A stretch of 64,000 bases of DNA from Rhynchopus sp. YZ270_cl-10 (taxonomy: Eukaryota; Euglenozoa; Diplonemea; Diplonemida; Diplonemidae), in the NCBI GenBank assembly GCA_964035575.1, contig OZ037900.1:1240001-1304000 (forward strand), in the 5' to 3' direction. Position numbers and translations under genes: made by a program. The notes under the pieces were generated by a model, which ran no database searches, was not told the origin of the DNA, and saw only the letters and a list, made by a program, of their open reading frames with translations. Of the stretch, positions 8,299-17,417 are shown one piece after another. Every line of letters begins with the position of its first letter. Positions within the stretch are counted from its first letter, which is position 1.

Positions 8299-8370
8299 GC
8301 TCGCGTGGCGCAATGGAAGCGCGTCGGTTCCCGACGCCGGAGGTTGCGGGTTCGATCCCCGCCGCGAGTA
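8299..8370 (+). tRNA. tRNA-Arg(CCG)
   Basis: Acceptor GCTCGCG/CGCGAGT, anticodon stem TCGGT/GCCGG with wobbles at both ends, loop TCCCGAC (C33). Confidence 0.9.
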
Positions 8371-8507
8371 CTTTTTATTCATTCCAAAATATTTTTAGAT
8401 TTCCTTCTTCTCAGAGATTTCTTGTCACAAAACTTTGCCAAATTGAAAATTCAGAAATGCGAAAATATCAAAAAACAGCTCCGAAATTTGAAAGCAATCA
8501 AAAAGGA

Positions 8508-8579
8508 TTCCCCCTCCGGGGTTTGAACCCGGGTCGCCTGGGTGAAAGCCAGGTATACTAACCACTGTACTAAAGGGGA
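8508..8579 (-). tRNA. tRNA-Glu(TTC)
   Basis: Anticodon stem CCTGG/CCAGG with loop CTTTCAC, acceptor TCCCCTT/AGGGGGA. Confidence 0.95.
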
Positions 8580-8677
8580 GGTGATACTTAGGCACAATCC
8601 AAAAAGGGTACTTTTGTGCAAGCTACACGGAGTTTCAAACGAAAAAAAAAATTAAAAATGAAAATCCAAAAAGACAA

Positions 8678-8749
8678 GGGCTCGGCGGGGAATTGAACCC
8701 CGGACCTCTCGCACCCTAAGCGAGAATCATGCCACTAGACCACCGAGCC
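8678..8749 (-). tRNA. tRNA-Pro(AGG)
   Basis: Anticodon loop TTAGGGT in stem CTCGC/GCGAG, acceptor GGCTCGG/CCGAGCC, discriminator C. Confidence 0.96.
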
Positions 8750-8863
8750 ACGAATTCTCTCGCATTCTCTTCGTAACGCGGCCATATGTTTCCATCATTC
8801 CTTGTGTGTGTTTTCGTTTTGAATAAGGTCCCCATGTAAATGCTGTCTTCGCTAACAATCAGA

Positions 8864-8936
8864 TCCTCCTTGGCGCAGTCGGTAGCGCGTCAGGCTGTTA
8901 ACCTGCAGGTCGTTGGTTCGAACCCAACAGGAGGAG
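8864..8936 (+). tRNA. tRNA-Asn(GTT), second copy
   Basis: Same gene body as at 3380, in an unrelated flank. Confidence 0.96.
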
Positions 8937-9192
8937 ATTTTTCATTTTTTTGAGTTTTTGACTCTATTTTTTAATTTTGAGCTAAAAATCCACATTGTGT
9001 GTCATCTTGATGTTGGAACTATTTTTCAGGATTTCCAAGGTTGTCCCACCAAAAAAACCAAACATCTTTGGATGCTGACATAACTTGAAGATTCTTGACC
9101 TGAAGATAAAACAGATTTTGTCAGGTTTTTTTTTTGAGTTTGAAAAAGTTCAGAACAGAATGAAAAAAGGGATCGATGCAGTGTATAAAAAA

Positions 9193-9274
9193 CGCGAACG
9201 GCAAGGTTCGAACTTGCGCATGCAGAGCACACTCGCTTAGCAGGCGAGCCCCGTAACCACTTGGGTACGTCCGC
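9193..9274 (-). tRNA. tRNA-Ser(GCT)
   Basis: Class II tRNA, anticodon stem CTCGC/GCGAG with loop CTGCTAA, acceptor GCGGACG/CGTTCGC. Confidence 0.95.
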
Positions 9275-9493
9275 TTAATTACCTGTCAGTACTTAGGACG
9301 AAGCTTGTACTTTGTTTAACGACACGTTAGTGATCACTTGCGTGGTCACCAAAAATCATCGCAATTGTGACCACCAAAAAAAATTTTTGGGCACGATTTC
9401 GCACGATGGCGGGCTCATTGCACGACGGCCGACACACCATGTTTTCTCACAAATAAAAAAAATCCAGAAAAATTCAGGTATCAATACAAAAAG

Positions 9494-9566
9494 CACCTCC
9501 CGCGGGGCTCGAACCCGCGACCACAAGGTTAAGGGCCTTGCGCTCTACCGACTGAGCTAGGGAGGC
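9494..9566 (-). tRNA. tRNA-Lys(CTT), second copy
   Basis: Same body as the gene at 4452, on the opposite strand. Confidence 0.96.
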
Positions 9567-9668
9567 TCATATTAACTTAAATCAAAGAATCAACATGGGG
9601 TACTTGTGTGTACCTGCAGCCACCAAATTTTCCATCGTTGTTGCGTGAACAAAAGGATCCGGATTATC

Positions 9669-9740
9669 TCTCCTATGGTGTAGTGGTTAGCACCCTGGAC
9701 TTTGAATCCAGTAGCCGCGGTTCAAACCCGCGTGGGAGAA
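9669..9740 (+). tRNA. tRNA-Gln(TTG)
   Basis: Anticodon stem CTGGA/TCCAG with loop CTTTGAA, acceptor TCTCCTA/TGGGAGA. Confidence 0.96.
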
Positions 9741-9855
9741 CTTTTCTTTTTCCAAGTGTTTTCAATATTTTTTGGAGCTTTGTCACACACATCTTCAATC
9801 TTTGCATTTGATGGCAAAAACATAAATCACAGAAATCAAACGAAAAGGTAAAGAA

Positions 9856-9937
9856 CGCTGACGGCAGGGTTCGAACCTGCGCGGGCAGAGCCCAGTGGAT
9901 TTCAAGTCCACCTCCGTAACCACTTGGATACGTCAGC
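9856..9937 (-). tRNA. tRNA-Ser(TGA)
   Basis: Class II tRNA, anticodon stem GTGGA/TCCAC with loop CTTGAAA, acceptor GCTGACG/CGTCAGC, discriminator G. Confidence 0.95.
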
Positions 9938-10014
9938 ATAGTTGAGGAAGTACAACGCCCCAGATCCTGAAAATGGGCACAAAAAAGAGAATCCAATCGA
10001 TCCAAAAAAGTAGG

Positions 10015-10086
10015 CACCCGCCGTGGGGATCGAACCCACGACCATTGGATTAAAAGTCCAACGCTCTACCGCTGAGCTAGGCGGGC
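10015..10086 (-). tRNA. tRNA-Lys(TTT)
   Basis: Anticodon stem TTGGA/TCCAA with loop CTTTTAA, acceptor GCCCGCC/GGCGGGT. Confidence 0.96.
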
Positions 10087-10201
10087 ATTCGTTTTAAAGG
10101 AAAGAGTCAATTTCAAGGCTTGTTCAGTTCTTGAAAAAAAACTGACAAAAAAGACGAACAGAACGTGCCCCAAGTACCTCTCCTTGAGGGACATTTATCA
10201 G

Positions 10202-10273
10202 GGGCGTTTAGCTCAGTGGTAGAGCGCCCGTTCTGCATACGGGAGGCCGAGGGTTCGAACCCCTCAATGTCCA
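10202..10273 (+). tRNA. tRNA-Ala(TGC)
   Basis: Acceptor GGGCGTT/AATGTCC, anticodon stem CCCGT/ACGGG with loop TCTGCAT (C33), T loop TTCGAAC. T7 follows. Confidence 0.93.
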
Positions 10274-10329
10274 TTTTTTTGCCATATTTTGTTGATTATT
10301 TTTTGGTTGGGCCAGTCAAACACACAAAA

Positions 10330-10975
10330 ATATGAACTGACATCATTGTGCAGTGCCTGCGATGAGGATGTGTGTGATGGTCCAATTGGCGAGTCTGACC
10401 TCATAATGCGTTCAGGAACATCCAAATGACCCATTTTCCCAACGTTTTCACATTTTTGAGCATTTTGCTATTACGCAATAGTGGTACAATAGGCATTTTA
10501 CTGGGTCATTTTAACCAACTCTATCAGGACACTTCTGATGCTCCAATTGGCGATTCTGACCTCATAATGGCTTCATGAGCAGCCGAATAACCCGTTTTCC
10601 CAATATTTTCACATTTTTGAACGTTTTGCCATTCGTGGAATGGTGGCACAAAAGTCATTTTAGTGGGTCATTTTCGCCAACTCGATCAGGGCACTTCTGG
10701 TGCTCCAATTTGCGGTTCTGACCTCATAATGGATTCAAGAGCACCCAAATAACCCATTTTCCCAACGTTTTCACATTTTAGACTATTTTTGCTATTGCGG
10801 AATGGCAGTACAATAGGCAGTTTACTGGGTCATTTTCGCCAACTCGATCAGGATACTTCTGATGCTCTAATCACATCGTTTAACCTCATAATGCATTCAG
10901 GAGCACCCAAATAACCCATTTTCCCAATGTTTTCGCATTTTTGACCACTTTGCTGTTGCAGAGTATCAGTAAGAT
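10330..10975 (+). repeat. Satellite family S, ~162-bp period
   Basis: About four diverged tandem copies, marked by GATGCTCCAATT-like starts at 10376, 10537, 10699 and 10861 (spacings 161-162). The core reads GACCTCATAATG, then ATTCAGGAGCACCCAAATA, then CCCATTTTCCCAACG. It fills the gap between tRNA-Ala and tRNA-Ile. Confidence 0.88.
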
Positions 10976-11058
10976 GAGGTCATGCAAATACAGTTTTGTG
11001 CACAATAGAAAAAAATAGTGTGTACCCCAGCTTGGCGATTCCTTTCGTCATTATTGTC

Positions 11059-11131
11059 GGTCGTGTAGCTCAGTCGGTAGAGCATTGGTCTAATAAGCCA
11101 ACGGTCCCAGGTTCGAGCCCTGTCACGACCA
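11059..11131 (+). tRNA. tRNA-Ile(AAT)
   Basis: Anticodon stem TTGGT/GCCAA with loop CTAATAA, acceptor GGTCGTG/CACGACC. Confidence 0.96.
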
Positions 11132-11211
11132 ATACTTTTTCTACTACTTTGACTTTGACCTGTTGTCAAAAAATGTTGGCCGTGTAAAAAATATGCATAC
11201 CCTAAAACAAG

Positions 11212-11218
11212 GCCTCTT

Positions 11219-11267
<49 letters not shown>

Positions 11268-11284
11268 AATCCCAGGTGGAGGCA
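11212..11284 (+). tRNA. tRNA-Phe(GAA)
   Basis: Anticodon stem TCAGA/TCTGA with loop CTGAAGA. Acceptor GCCTCTT/TGGAGGC has a T-T mismatch at the last pair (7-66). Confidence 0.94.
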
Positions 11285-11395
11285 CTTCTCTTTTTTCCCC
11301 TCAGCTCTAATAACAATTTTCAAGGTGCGCTGTGCTACTACATTGGAAAAGTGCGCTGTGCTACTACATCCCAATTTTTTGGACGAAAATTTTTT

Positions 11396-11510
11396 GGTAT
11401 GTCGGGCGCACAGCTCAGACCCCGATATGGGCGCACAGAACACCCCCCCATTGTGGGCGCACAGAACAGGCCCTCCGTTGTGGGCGCACAGCTCACTGTG
11501 TGCTGTGCAA
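11396..11510. repeat. Relic of the GGTATGTCGGG repeat family
   Basis: Begins GGTATGTCGGGCGCACAGC, the same tip as the fold-back element inserted in unit 2 (38474), and continues with several GGGCGCACAG repeats. No matching opposite end is visible, so it looks truncated. The surrounding Phe-Val gap also holds a direct repeat of GTGCGCTGTGCTACTACA and a small inverted repeat of GGAAGCACATGTGGAAA (to ~11750). Confidence 0.7.
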
Positions 11511-11928
11511 GTTTCAGCATATGGCTTCTGGCAACAAAAACTTAAAAAAAAATTTTGGCCGAAAATTATTTTTTGGCCTGCAATCAAGTTGAGCTGAGAT
11601 GCTATGTAACATGTAAGTCAGTCTGTTTCATGTTTCCGCTGATCAAAGTTCGTTCGAGATGGAAAGGACTGAAAAGGAAGCACATGTGGAAAAGGAAGCA
11701 CATGTGGAAATGTTAAGGAATCCCCACCCATTTCCGCATGTGCTTCCGGCAACAAAAACTGATTGCTCCGGGATTTGATTTTGGTACCATTTTTCACCAA
11801 ATCCAAAAAAATTGGCAGAGTAGCACAGCCGCAAACGTTAGCATTATGACACGTGTTTGCGGATGTGCTCTCACCCCCAAAAAAAATGGGCAATACAAGG
11901 CCAAAAAACAAACGCACAAAAAGAAGTG

Positions 11929-12002
11929 TACACCTATCCGGGTTTGAACCGGAGACCTCCTCGGTGTTAACGAGGCGTCATAACCAACTAGACCATAGGT
12001 GC
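11929..12002 (-). tRNA. tRNA-Val(AAC)
   Basis: Anticodon stem CCTCG/CGAGG with loop TTAACAC, acceptor GCACCTA/TAGGTGT, T loop TTCAAAC. Confidence 0.95.
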
Positions 12003-12123
12003 TGACATTTATATGGTTCGTAGAAACGAGATGGTGTGTGCATTCACCACCCAAAACCCAAAACTGTGTCAAAATAAAAAAAATTTTGGACAGAAGAAAA
12101 TGGGAATATGGGTACAAAACGAA

Positions 12124-12195
12124 GGCTTAGTGGTCTAGTGGCATGATTCTCGCTTTGGGTGCGAGAGGTCCAGGGTTCGATTCCCTGCTGAGCCC
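12124..12195 (+). tRNA. tRNA-Pro(TGG)
   Basis: Differs from the Pro(CGG) gene at 3987 in the anticodon base (loop TTTGGGT). Confidence 0.96.
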
Positions 12196-12302
12196 CTCTT
12201 TTTTTCAAGTTTTTGTGTCACAGATTTTTTGTCAGAAAAACAAATTGTGAAAAAAACTGATCCCTTGAAAAATTGATTCTGGACAATAGAAGGAAAAAAG
12301 TG

Positions 12303-12384
12303 TGACAGGAGTGGGGTTTGAACCCACGCCTCCGAAGAGAAAGGAACTTGAGTCCTCCGCCTTAGACCTCTCGGCCATCCTGCC
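12303..12384 (-). tRNA. tRNA-Leu(CAA)
   Basis: Class II tRNA with a long variable arm. Anticodon loop CTCAAGT in stem GAGGA/TCCTT, acceptor GGCAGGA/TCCTGTC. Confidence 0.93.
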
Positions 12385-12486
12385 TTGCCAACAGATTTAT
12401 ATTAGAAATGAAATGAGAATGATGAGAAAGGACAACCAAAACAGAGCAAAAGGAAAAACAGAAAAAAACACAACACATAAAAAGAA

Positions 12487-12558
12487 TTCCCCGGCCGGGA
12501 ATTGAACCCGGGTCTTCCGCGTGACAGGCGGAAATACTGACCTCTATACTACCGAGGA
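12487..12558 (-). tRNA. tRNA-Asp(GTC), second copy
   Basis: Same body as the gene at 6191. Its unit-2 counterpart is split by a fold-back insertion. Confidence 0.96.
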
Positions 12559-12646
12559 TACAATGAAGCCTGTTTTTAAAAAGAATGCGTCCAGAGAAAG
12601 TCTTCAATCACACCGAATCTGAAAAATAAAAAACAAAGAAAAGAAT

Positions 12647-12719
12647 TACCCCATGTGGGACTCGAACCCACAACCTTTGGATTAGAAGTCCAACGCGCTA
12701 TCCATTGCGCCAATGGGGC
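12647..12719 (-). tRNA. tRNA-Arg(TCT)
   Basis: Anticodon stem TTGGA/TCCAA with loop CTTCTAA, acceptor GCCCCAT/ATGGGGT. Confidence 0.96.
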
Positions 12720-12810
12720 TTGTTTCATATTCTTTTCTTGTTTTAAGGAAGTGTCCCTTCACAGTCAACACCACCTGTAAAAATTGTGAAGGAAATTCAA
12801 AAATGAAAAG

Positions 12811-12883
12811 TACAACTAGCTGGGATTGAACCAGCGATCTTCCGCGTGTAAGGCGGACGTCCTAACCACTAGACGATAGCTGC
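12811..12883 (-). tRNA. tRNA-Val(TAC)
   Basis: Anticodon stem TCCGC/GCGGA with loop CTTACAC, acceptor GCAGCTA/TAGTTGT. Confidence 0.95.
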
Positions 12884-12984
12884 CCAAACTTAGTGAGATG
12901 TTGGCAAGGGTCTGACCAACTTTTTTTTGGTGTGCAAAAAATTTTTTTCAAGTCAAAAAAATGGGTTCACTGAAAAAGGTTTTC

Positions 12985-13057
12985 TAGCAGAGATAGGTTT
13001 CGATCCTATGACCTGTGGGTTATGAGCCCACCGCGCTGACCACTGCGCCACTCTGCT
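12985..13057 (-). tRNA. Initiator tRNA-Met(CAT)
   Basis: Initiator hallmarks are present: A1-T72 end pair (AGCAGAG/CTCTGCT), G-C rich anticodon stem GTGGG/CCCAC and T loop ATCGAAA with A54. The anticodon loop is CTCATAA with ordinary T33. Confidence 0.95.
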
Positions 13058-13107
13058 TCTAATTACTTCCAACGATGTTTTCTACATGCCCAGCTTAAAA
13101 AAGGCTA

Positions 13108-13178
13108 TGCGACCGCCGGGAATCGAACCCGGGTCGAACCCTTGGGAGGGGTCCATCATGCCACTAGACCACGGTCGC
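13108..13178 (-). tRNA. tRNA-Gly(CCC)
   Basis: Anticodon stem GACCC/GGGTT with loop CTCCCAA, acceptor GCGACCG/CGGTCGC. Confidence 0.94.
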
Positions 13179-13204
13179 CTTATCAAGGGATAAAAGGGCT
13201 CGAC

Positions 13205-13277
13205 GCTCTCGTGGCCTAGTGGTTAAGGCACAGGTCTTATGAGCCTGGGATCGCGGGTTCAAACCCCGCCGGGAGCA
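13205..13277 (+). tRNA. tRNA-Ile(TAT)
   Basis: Anticodon stem CAGGT/GCCTG with loop CTTATGA, so G rather than A at position 37. Acceptor GCTCTCG/CGGGAGC. No intron, unlike many Ile(TAT) genes. Confidence 0.92.
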
Positions 13278-13357
13278 AAGCCTTTTTTTGTTCGATGAAT
13301 CTTGTTCAGTTCTCCTCGTCTTTCGATGACTCCTCCAGAAGTTGCAAAGGAACAGTA

Positions 13358-13439
13358 GCGGACGTATCCAAGTGGTTACGGAGGTGCACTCGAAATGCAT
13401 TGGGCTCTGCCCGCGCAGGTTCAAATCCTGCCGTCCGCG
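13358..13439 (+). tRNA. tRNA-Ser(CGA)
   Basis: Class II tRNA. Anticodon stem GTGCA/TGCAT with loop CTCGAAA, acceptor GCGGACG/CGTCCGC. Confidence 0.95.
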
Positions 13440-13504
13440 TTATTGCCTTTTTGCTGTGCAGGGGGAAGTCCTGTACATTCCACACATCCCAAATAAATTT
13501 TCAC

Positions 13505-14095
13505 TGGGAGTAAGTGATTAGGGCATGATGTGTGATGCTCCAATTTGCGGTTACGACTTCATAATGGATTCAGGAGCATCCAAACATCCCATTTTCCCGT
13601 TAGTTTCCCATTTTTGACGATCTGGCTATTGCAGAATAGCAGTGAATATGACATTTTGCTGGGTCATTTTAGCCACCTCGATTAGGACACTTCTGATGCT
13701 CTAATTTGCGTTTACAACATCATAATGCATTCAGGAGCAGCCGAATAACCCATTATCCCAACGTTTTCGCGTTTTTGACCATTTTTGCTGTTACGAAATA
13801 TCCGGTGAAAAATGGGAAAATTCCATGTTTCACTGAGGATATGTGTGATACTCCAATTTGTGGTTACAACATCACAATGCATTCAGGAGCGCCCAAATAA
13901 CCCATTTTCCCAACGTTTTTGCGTTTTTGGCCATTTTTGCTATTGCAGAATAGAGGCAAAAAAGACAGTTTACTGGGTCATTTTCGCCAAATCGATCAGG
14001 GCACTTCTGATGCTCCAATCAAATCGTCCAACCTCATAATGCATTCAGGAGCACCCAAATAACACATATTCCCAACGTTTTCGCGTTTTTGATCC
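13505..14095 (+). repeat. Satellite family S, second block
   Basis: Four diverged copies with GATGCTC-type starts at 13534, 13695, 13847 and 14009 (spacings 161, 152, 162). Same orientation as the block at 10330. Confidence 0.87.
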
Positions 14096-14145
14096 TGTGT
14101 GAGCAATCCAGAACAACTTTGTGCTTCAGTAAAAAATAGTAAAAA

Positions 14146-14264
14146 GGATTCAAGCACCCGGACTTCCCAGCTGGTCACCCACGCCAGTACTATCCAGGCC
14201 TGCTGGTGCTTAACTTCTCAAATCAGGCGGGATGAGGTGTATTCACCAGAGTATGGCCGAATCC
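14146..14264 (-). rRNA. 5S: 5S ribosomal RNA (minus strand)
   Basis: Full 119-nt 5S in reverse, away from the 5S-Y modules. T5 terminator on its 3' side (AAAAA at 14141). Matches the body at 995. Confidence 0.95.
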
Positions 14265-14348
14265 AATACAGAGTCATGGTGGACAACATGTGAACAGGTT
14301 GTTTGTGACCTAACAACGGACTAGAAATAGAACAGTGAACAAAAAACA

Positions 14349-14421
14349 AGGCACTAGAGGGGATCGAACCCTCGACCTCTCGCTTACTGGGCGAGCGCTC
14401 TAACCACTGAGCTATAGCGCC
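14349..14421 (-). tRNA. tRNA-Thr(AGT)
   Basis: Anticodon stem CTCGC/GCGAG with loop CCAGTAA (C33), acceptor GGCGCTA/TAGTGCC. Trypanosomes edit tRNA-Thr(AGT) at neighbouring C32. Confidence 0.93.
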
Positions 14422-14542
14422 ATGCTTTCTCTCCATCTTCTTTTCTTTGAAGGGGGTCTTTTGAAATGTACAGAGCACACATCAAAAATTTCCTTCATAC
14501 CTCCGCAATGGTGAAAAAATTTTTAACGAAGGAGCCTAGTAA

Positions 14543-14624
14543 GGCGAGGTGGCCGAGTGGTCTAAGGCGCTACGTTCAGGTCGTAGTCTCTTCGGGGGCG
14601 TGAGTTCAAACCTCACCCTCGTCA
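14543..14624 (+). tRNA. tRNA-Leu(CAG)
   Basis: Class II tRNA. Anticodon stem CTACG/CGTAG with loop TTCAGGT, acceptor GGCGAGG/CCTCGTC. Confidence 0.95.
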
Positions 14625-14701
14625 CTTTTTCTTCGTTGTGTGATCATCTAAAACCTATTTCCGCCCAAAGCTTGTTGTTTTATAGAAGCATCATAATTGT
14701 G

Positions 14702-14773
14702 GGGCTCTTAGCTCAGTGGAAGAGCGCCCGTTCCGCATACGGGAGGCCGAGAGTTCGAACCTCTCAGGGTCCA
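14702..14773 (+). tRNA. tRNA-Ala(CGC)
   Basis: Acceptor GGGCTCT/AGGGTCC, anticodon stem CCCGT/ACGGG with loop TCCGCAT (C33). T8 follows. Confidence 0.93.
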
Positions 14774-14847
14774 CAGTTTTTTTTCTGATTTGTTTCCTCC
14801 TGTGTAAATTGGTTCTCAGAGCTTTCACACCTTGCTCCCTAAAATGT

Positions 14848-14919
14848 GGCTGTTTAGCTCAGTGGTAGAGCACATCATCCGTAATGATGGGGTCGTGGGT
14901 TCAATCCCCACAGCGGCCT
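14848..14919 (+). tRNA. tRNA-Thr(CGT)
   Basis: Anticodon stem CATCA/TGATG with loop TCCGTAA (C33), acceptor GGCTGTT/AGCGGCC. Last tRNA gene of the unit. Confidence 0.92.
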
Positions 14920-15030
14920 AGGTTTTTTTCAGAGCTTTCCTTTCAGACCTTTACAACCTAACTTGGGGTTTGTGGGTTTGCGGTCACTGGTGCACACATG
15001 GCCTGTGGACGGGCAGGGGCAAAAAAAATT

Positions 15031-15360
15031 GGGTGCTTGCGTTGTGTGCTGGATCGGGACCACCAGTAAACTGGCAGCCCCACATCCAGTTCTAATATTT
15101 GAAGTGTGAAATAGAACGCAATCGGAAGATTAGTTTACACGAATGTAAGAATAATATCGTCATGGTAATATTCTGTACAGATTGTACGGGATTTACTATC
15201 ATATGAGAGTAGTCCGTCGCAGGCCACATCGGGCCCGCAACATGACCGGTCTTCACACAAAATTGTAAAAGAATTTTCCTTGGAAAAAATGTCTTTTTCA
15301 AGTTTTTGTTGTTGCTGAACGAGTTGTTTGGTTTCGAAGTAGCACACTAACTTAGCACCC
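15031..15360 (-). ncRNA. Unidentified structured RNA X, paralog X2
   Basis: Related to X1 (24682). In both, the 5' end GGGTGCT pairs with AGCACCC at the 3' end, and GTGTGCT pairs with AGCACAC just inside. A 3' hairpin CTGGAT...ATCCAG carries an inner CCAGT/ACTGG stem. About 55 nt at the 5' end and 100 nt at the 3' end are conserved while the middle is diverged, as for a folded RNA. A class III box starts 57 bp upstream and a T8 tract lies just past the 3' end. Caution: a T6 run inside the RNA would be expected to stop Pol III. I could not assign it to RNase P, MRP, U3, 7SK or telomerase RNA. Confidence 0.65.
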
Positions 15361-15398
15361 AAACATGCAGCAAACATCGGAATACAAGACAGGGTCGT

Positions 15399-15417
15399 CT
15401 TGTTGGAGGTGGGTCAG
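15399..15417 (-). promoter_or_regulatory. Class III upstream box of X2
   Basis: CTGACCCACCTCCAACAAG on the minus strand, starting 57 bp before the X2 5' end, as at U6 and 7SL. Confidence 0.75.
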
Positions 15418-15470
15418 GGTCTGGACATCCTCAAATGTGCACACCTAATACAACAGAAGAAAAGGAAAAA

Positions 15471-15589
15471 GGATTCAAGCACCCGGACTTCCCAGCTGGT
15501 CACCCACGCCAGTACTATCCAGGCCTGCTGGTGCTTAACTTCTCAAATCAGGCGGGATGAGGTGTATTCACCAGAGTATGGCCGAATCC
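15471..15589 (-). rRNA. 5S: 5S ribosomal RNA (minus strand)
   Basis: Fifth 5S of the unit, upstream of X2 on the same strand. Full length, with an A5 run (T5 on its own strand) at its 3' side. Confidence 0.95.
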
Positions 15590-15642
15590 AATAATAGGTC
15601 TGGATAGAAAAGCTGGGAAGACTTATTACCAGTCCGTTTTTA

Positions 15643-15697
15643 CCTGAGAAGTTAGACACCTCCAAGCCTGGATAGTACTGGCGCGGGTGACCAACTG
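15643..15697 (+). pseudogene. 5S rRNA fragment
   Basis: Matches the middle of 5S (CCTGAGAAGTTAGACACC, then GCCTGGATAGTACTGGCG) with substitutions. The 5' third and 3' end are missing, so helix I cannot form. It lies 54 bp from an intact 5S of opposite strand. Confidence 0.85.
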
Positions 15698-15949
15698 GAT
15701 AAATACACCGAAAAATAGATCTAAATTGTCAGACCGGTTCTTAGCTGTGCGCATCCATAAAAAACTAAAAAAATACTTGCGTCAGAAAATCCTAGTGTGT
15801 TGTACCGTGGTCCGATATTCTTTCGGTCCCGGGTTCAACACCTGAGACAGATAATATATTTTGACTTTTTCAGATTTTTCTCATTTTTTTGTCTCCTCAC
15901 TCTTTCTGAGAATCTTCAAAATTGTCAAAAGTGAGAAATTTTTGGGAAA

Positions 15950-17400
15950 ATGGCATATTTAGGGGCTCCTGAATCCATTATGAGGTCAGATGAATCAATC
16001 TGAGCATCACACATATCCTAATAGACAAAATGTCCGTTTATCAAAATACCTGAAAATGCCTCTTTATCCTATCTAAGGATGTCAGAAACCCTTAAAAGTG
16101 CAAAAATCTTGGGAATATAGGGTTTTTGGGCCATTCTGAATCCATTGCGGGGTCGGACGATTTGATTGGAGCATCAGAAGTATCCTAATCGGTAAAATGT
16201 CGCAAAAATATGGGCAAAATGCCTTTATACCCTATCTAAGCAATTAGAATGTGCTCTAAAACGCAAAAATCTTGGGAATATGGGGTTTTTGGGCACATCT
16301 GAGTTCATTGCGGGGTCGTACGATCAGATCTGAGCATCACATAATGTCTAGAATTTTACAGGTGCAACAAACACCTGTATTTTGGTGTAACATGCATATA
16401 ACCATATCTGAATACCTTAAATTTGCACGAAAATGCAAAAATCTTGGGAATATGGGTTTTTTGGGCACATCTGAGTCAATTGCGGGGTCGCACGATCAGA
16501 TCCGAGCATCACACAATACCTAGAATTTCAACTATGCAATAAACATGTCTATTTTGGGTAAAATGGCTAATAACCACATGTAAGTAGCTTAAAAATGCTC
16601 TAAAATGCAATAATCTTGGGAATATGGGGTTTTTGGGCACATTTGAGTTCATTGCGGGGTCGCACGATCAGATCCGAGTATCACACAATGTCTAGAATTT
16701 CAAAAAAGCAACAATCACATGTATTTTGGTGTAAAATGCATATAACCATATCTGAATGTCTCAAATACGCATGAAAATGAAGAAATCTTGGGTATATAGG
16801 GTTTTTGGGCACATCTGAGTCAATTGCGGGGTCGTACGGTCAGATCCGAGCATCAGACAATGTCTAGAATTTTAGCTATGCAACAAACACCTGTATATTG
16901 GGTAAAATGGCTAATAATCATATCTAAATGGCTCATATATGCTCGAAAATGCAAAAATCTTGGGAATGTGGGGTTTTTGGACATTTTTGAGTCAATTGCG
17001 GGGTCGTACGATCAGATTAGAGCATCACACAATGTCTCAAATTTTACAGGTGCAACAAACACCTGTATTTTGGTGTAACATGCAAACAACCATATCTAAA
17101 TACCTCAAATTTGCACGAAAATGAAGAAATCTTGGGTATATAGGGTTTTTGGGCCAATCTGAGTCAATTGCGGGGTCGCACGGTCAATTCCGAGTATCAG
17201 GCCCTCTCTACAACTTAGCCGGTGCTCAAACATAGGGGTTACAGGCAAATATACCTGTACACAGGCATATGACCTCTGTACGAACCTTCTTTTCACTCGA
17301 AAATGCAATTTTCTTGGGTATATGGGGTATTTGAGCACATCTGAGTCAATTGCGGGGTCGTACGCTCAGATCCGAGCATCACACACTGTCTAACTGAGAA
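15950..17400 (-). repeat. Satellite family S, reverse orientation, ~172-bp period
   Basis: Core CGGGGTCG recurs at 16311, 16482, 16654, 16826, 16999, 17171 and 17352 (mostly 171-173 apart), with diverged copies before. Read on the minus strand each copy has GATGCTC, GACCCCGCAAT, GTGCCCAAAAACCC and CCCAAGATTTTTGC in the same order as the blocks at 10330 and 13505, so all belong to one family. Confidence 0.88.
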
Positions 17401-17417
17401 ATATTTTGAAAAAAGTC

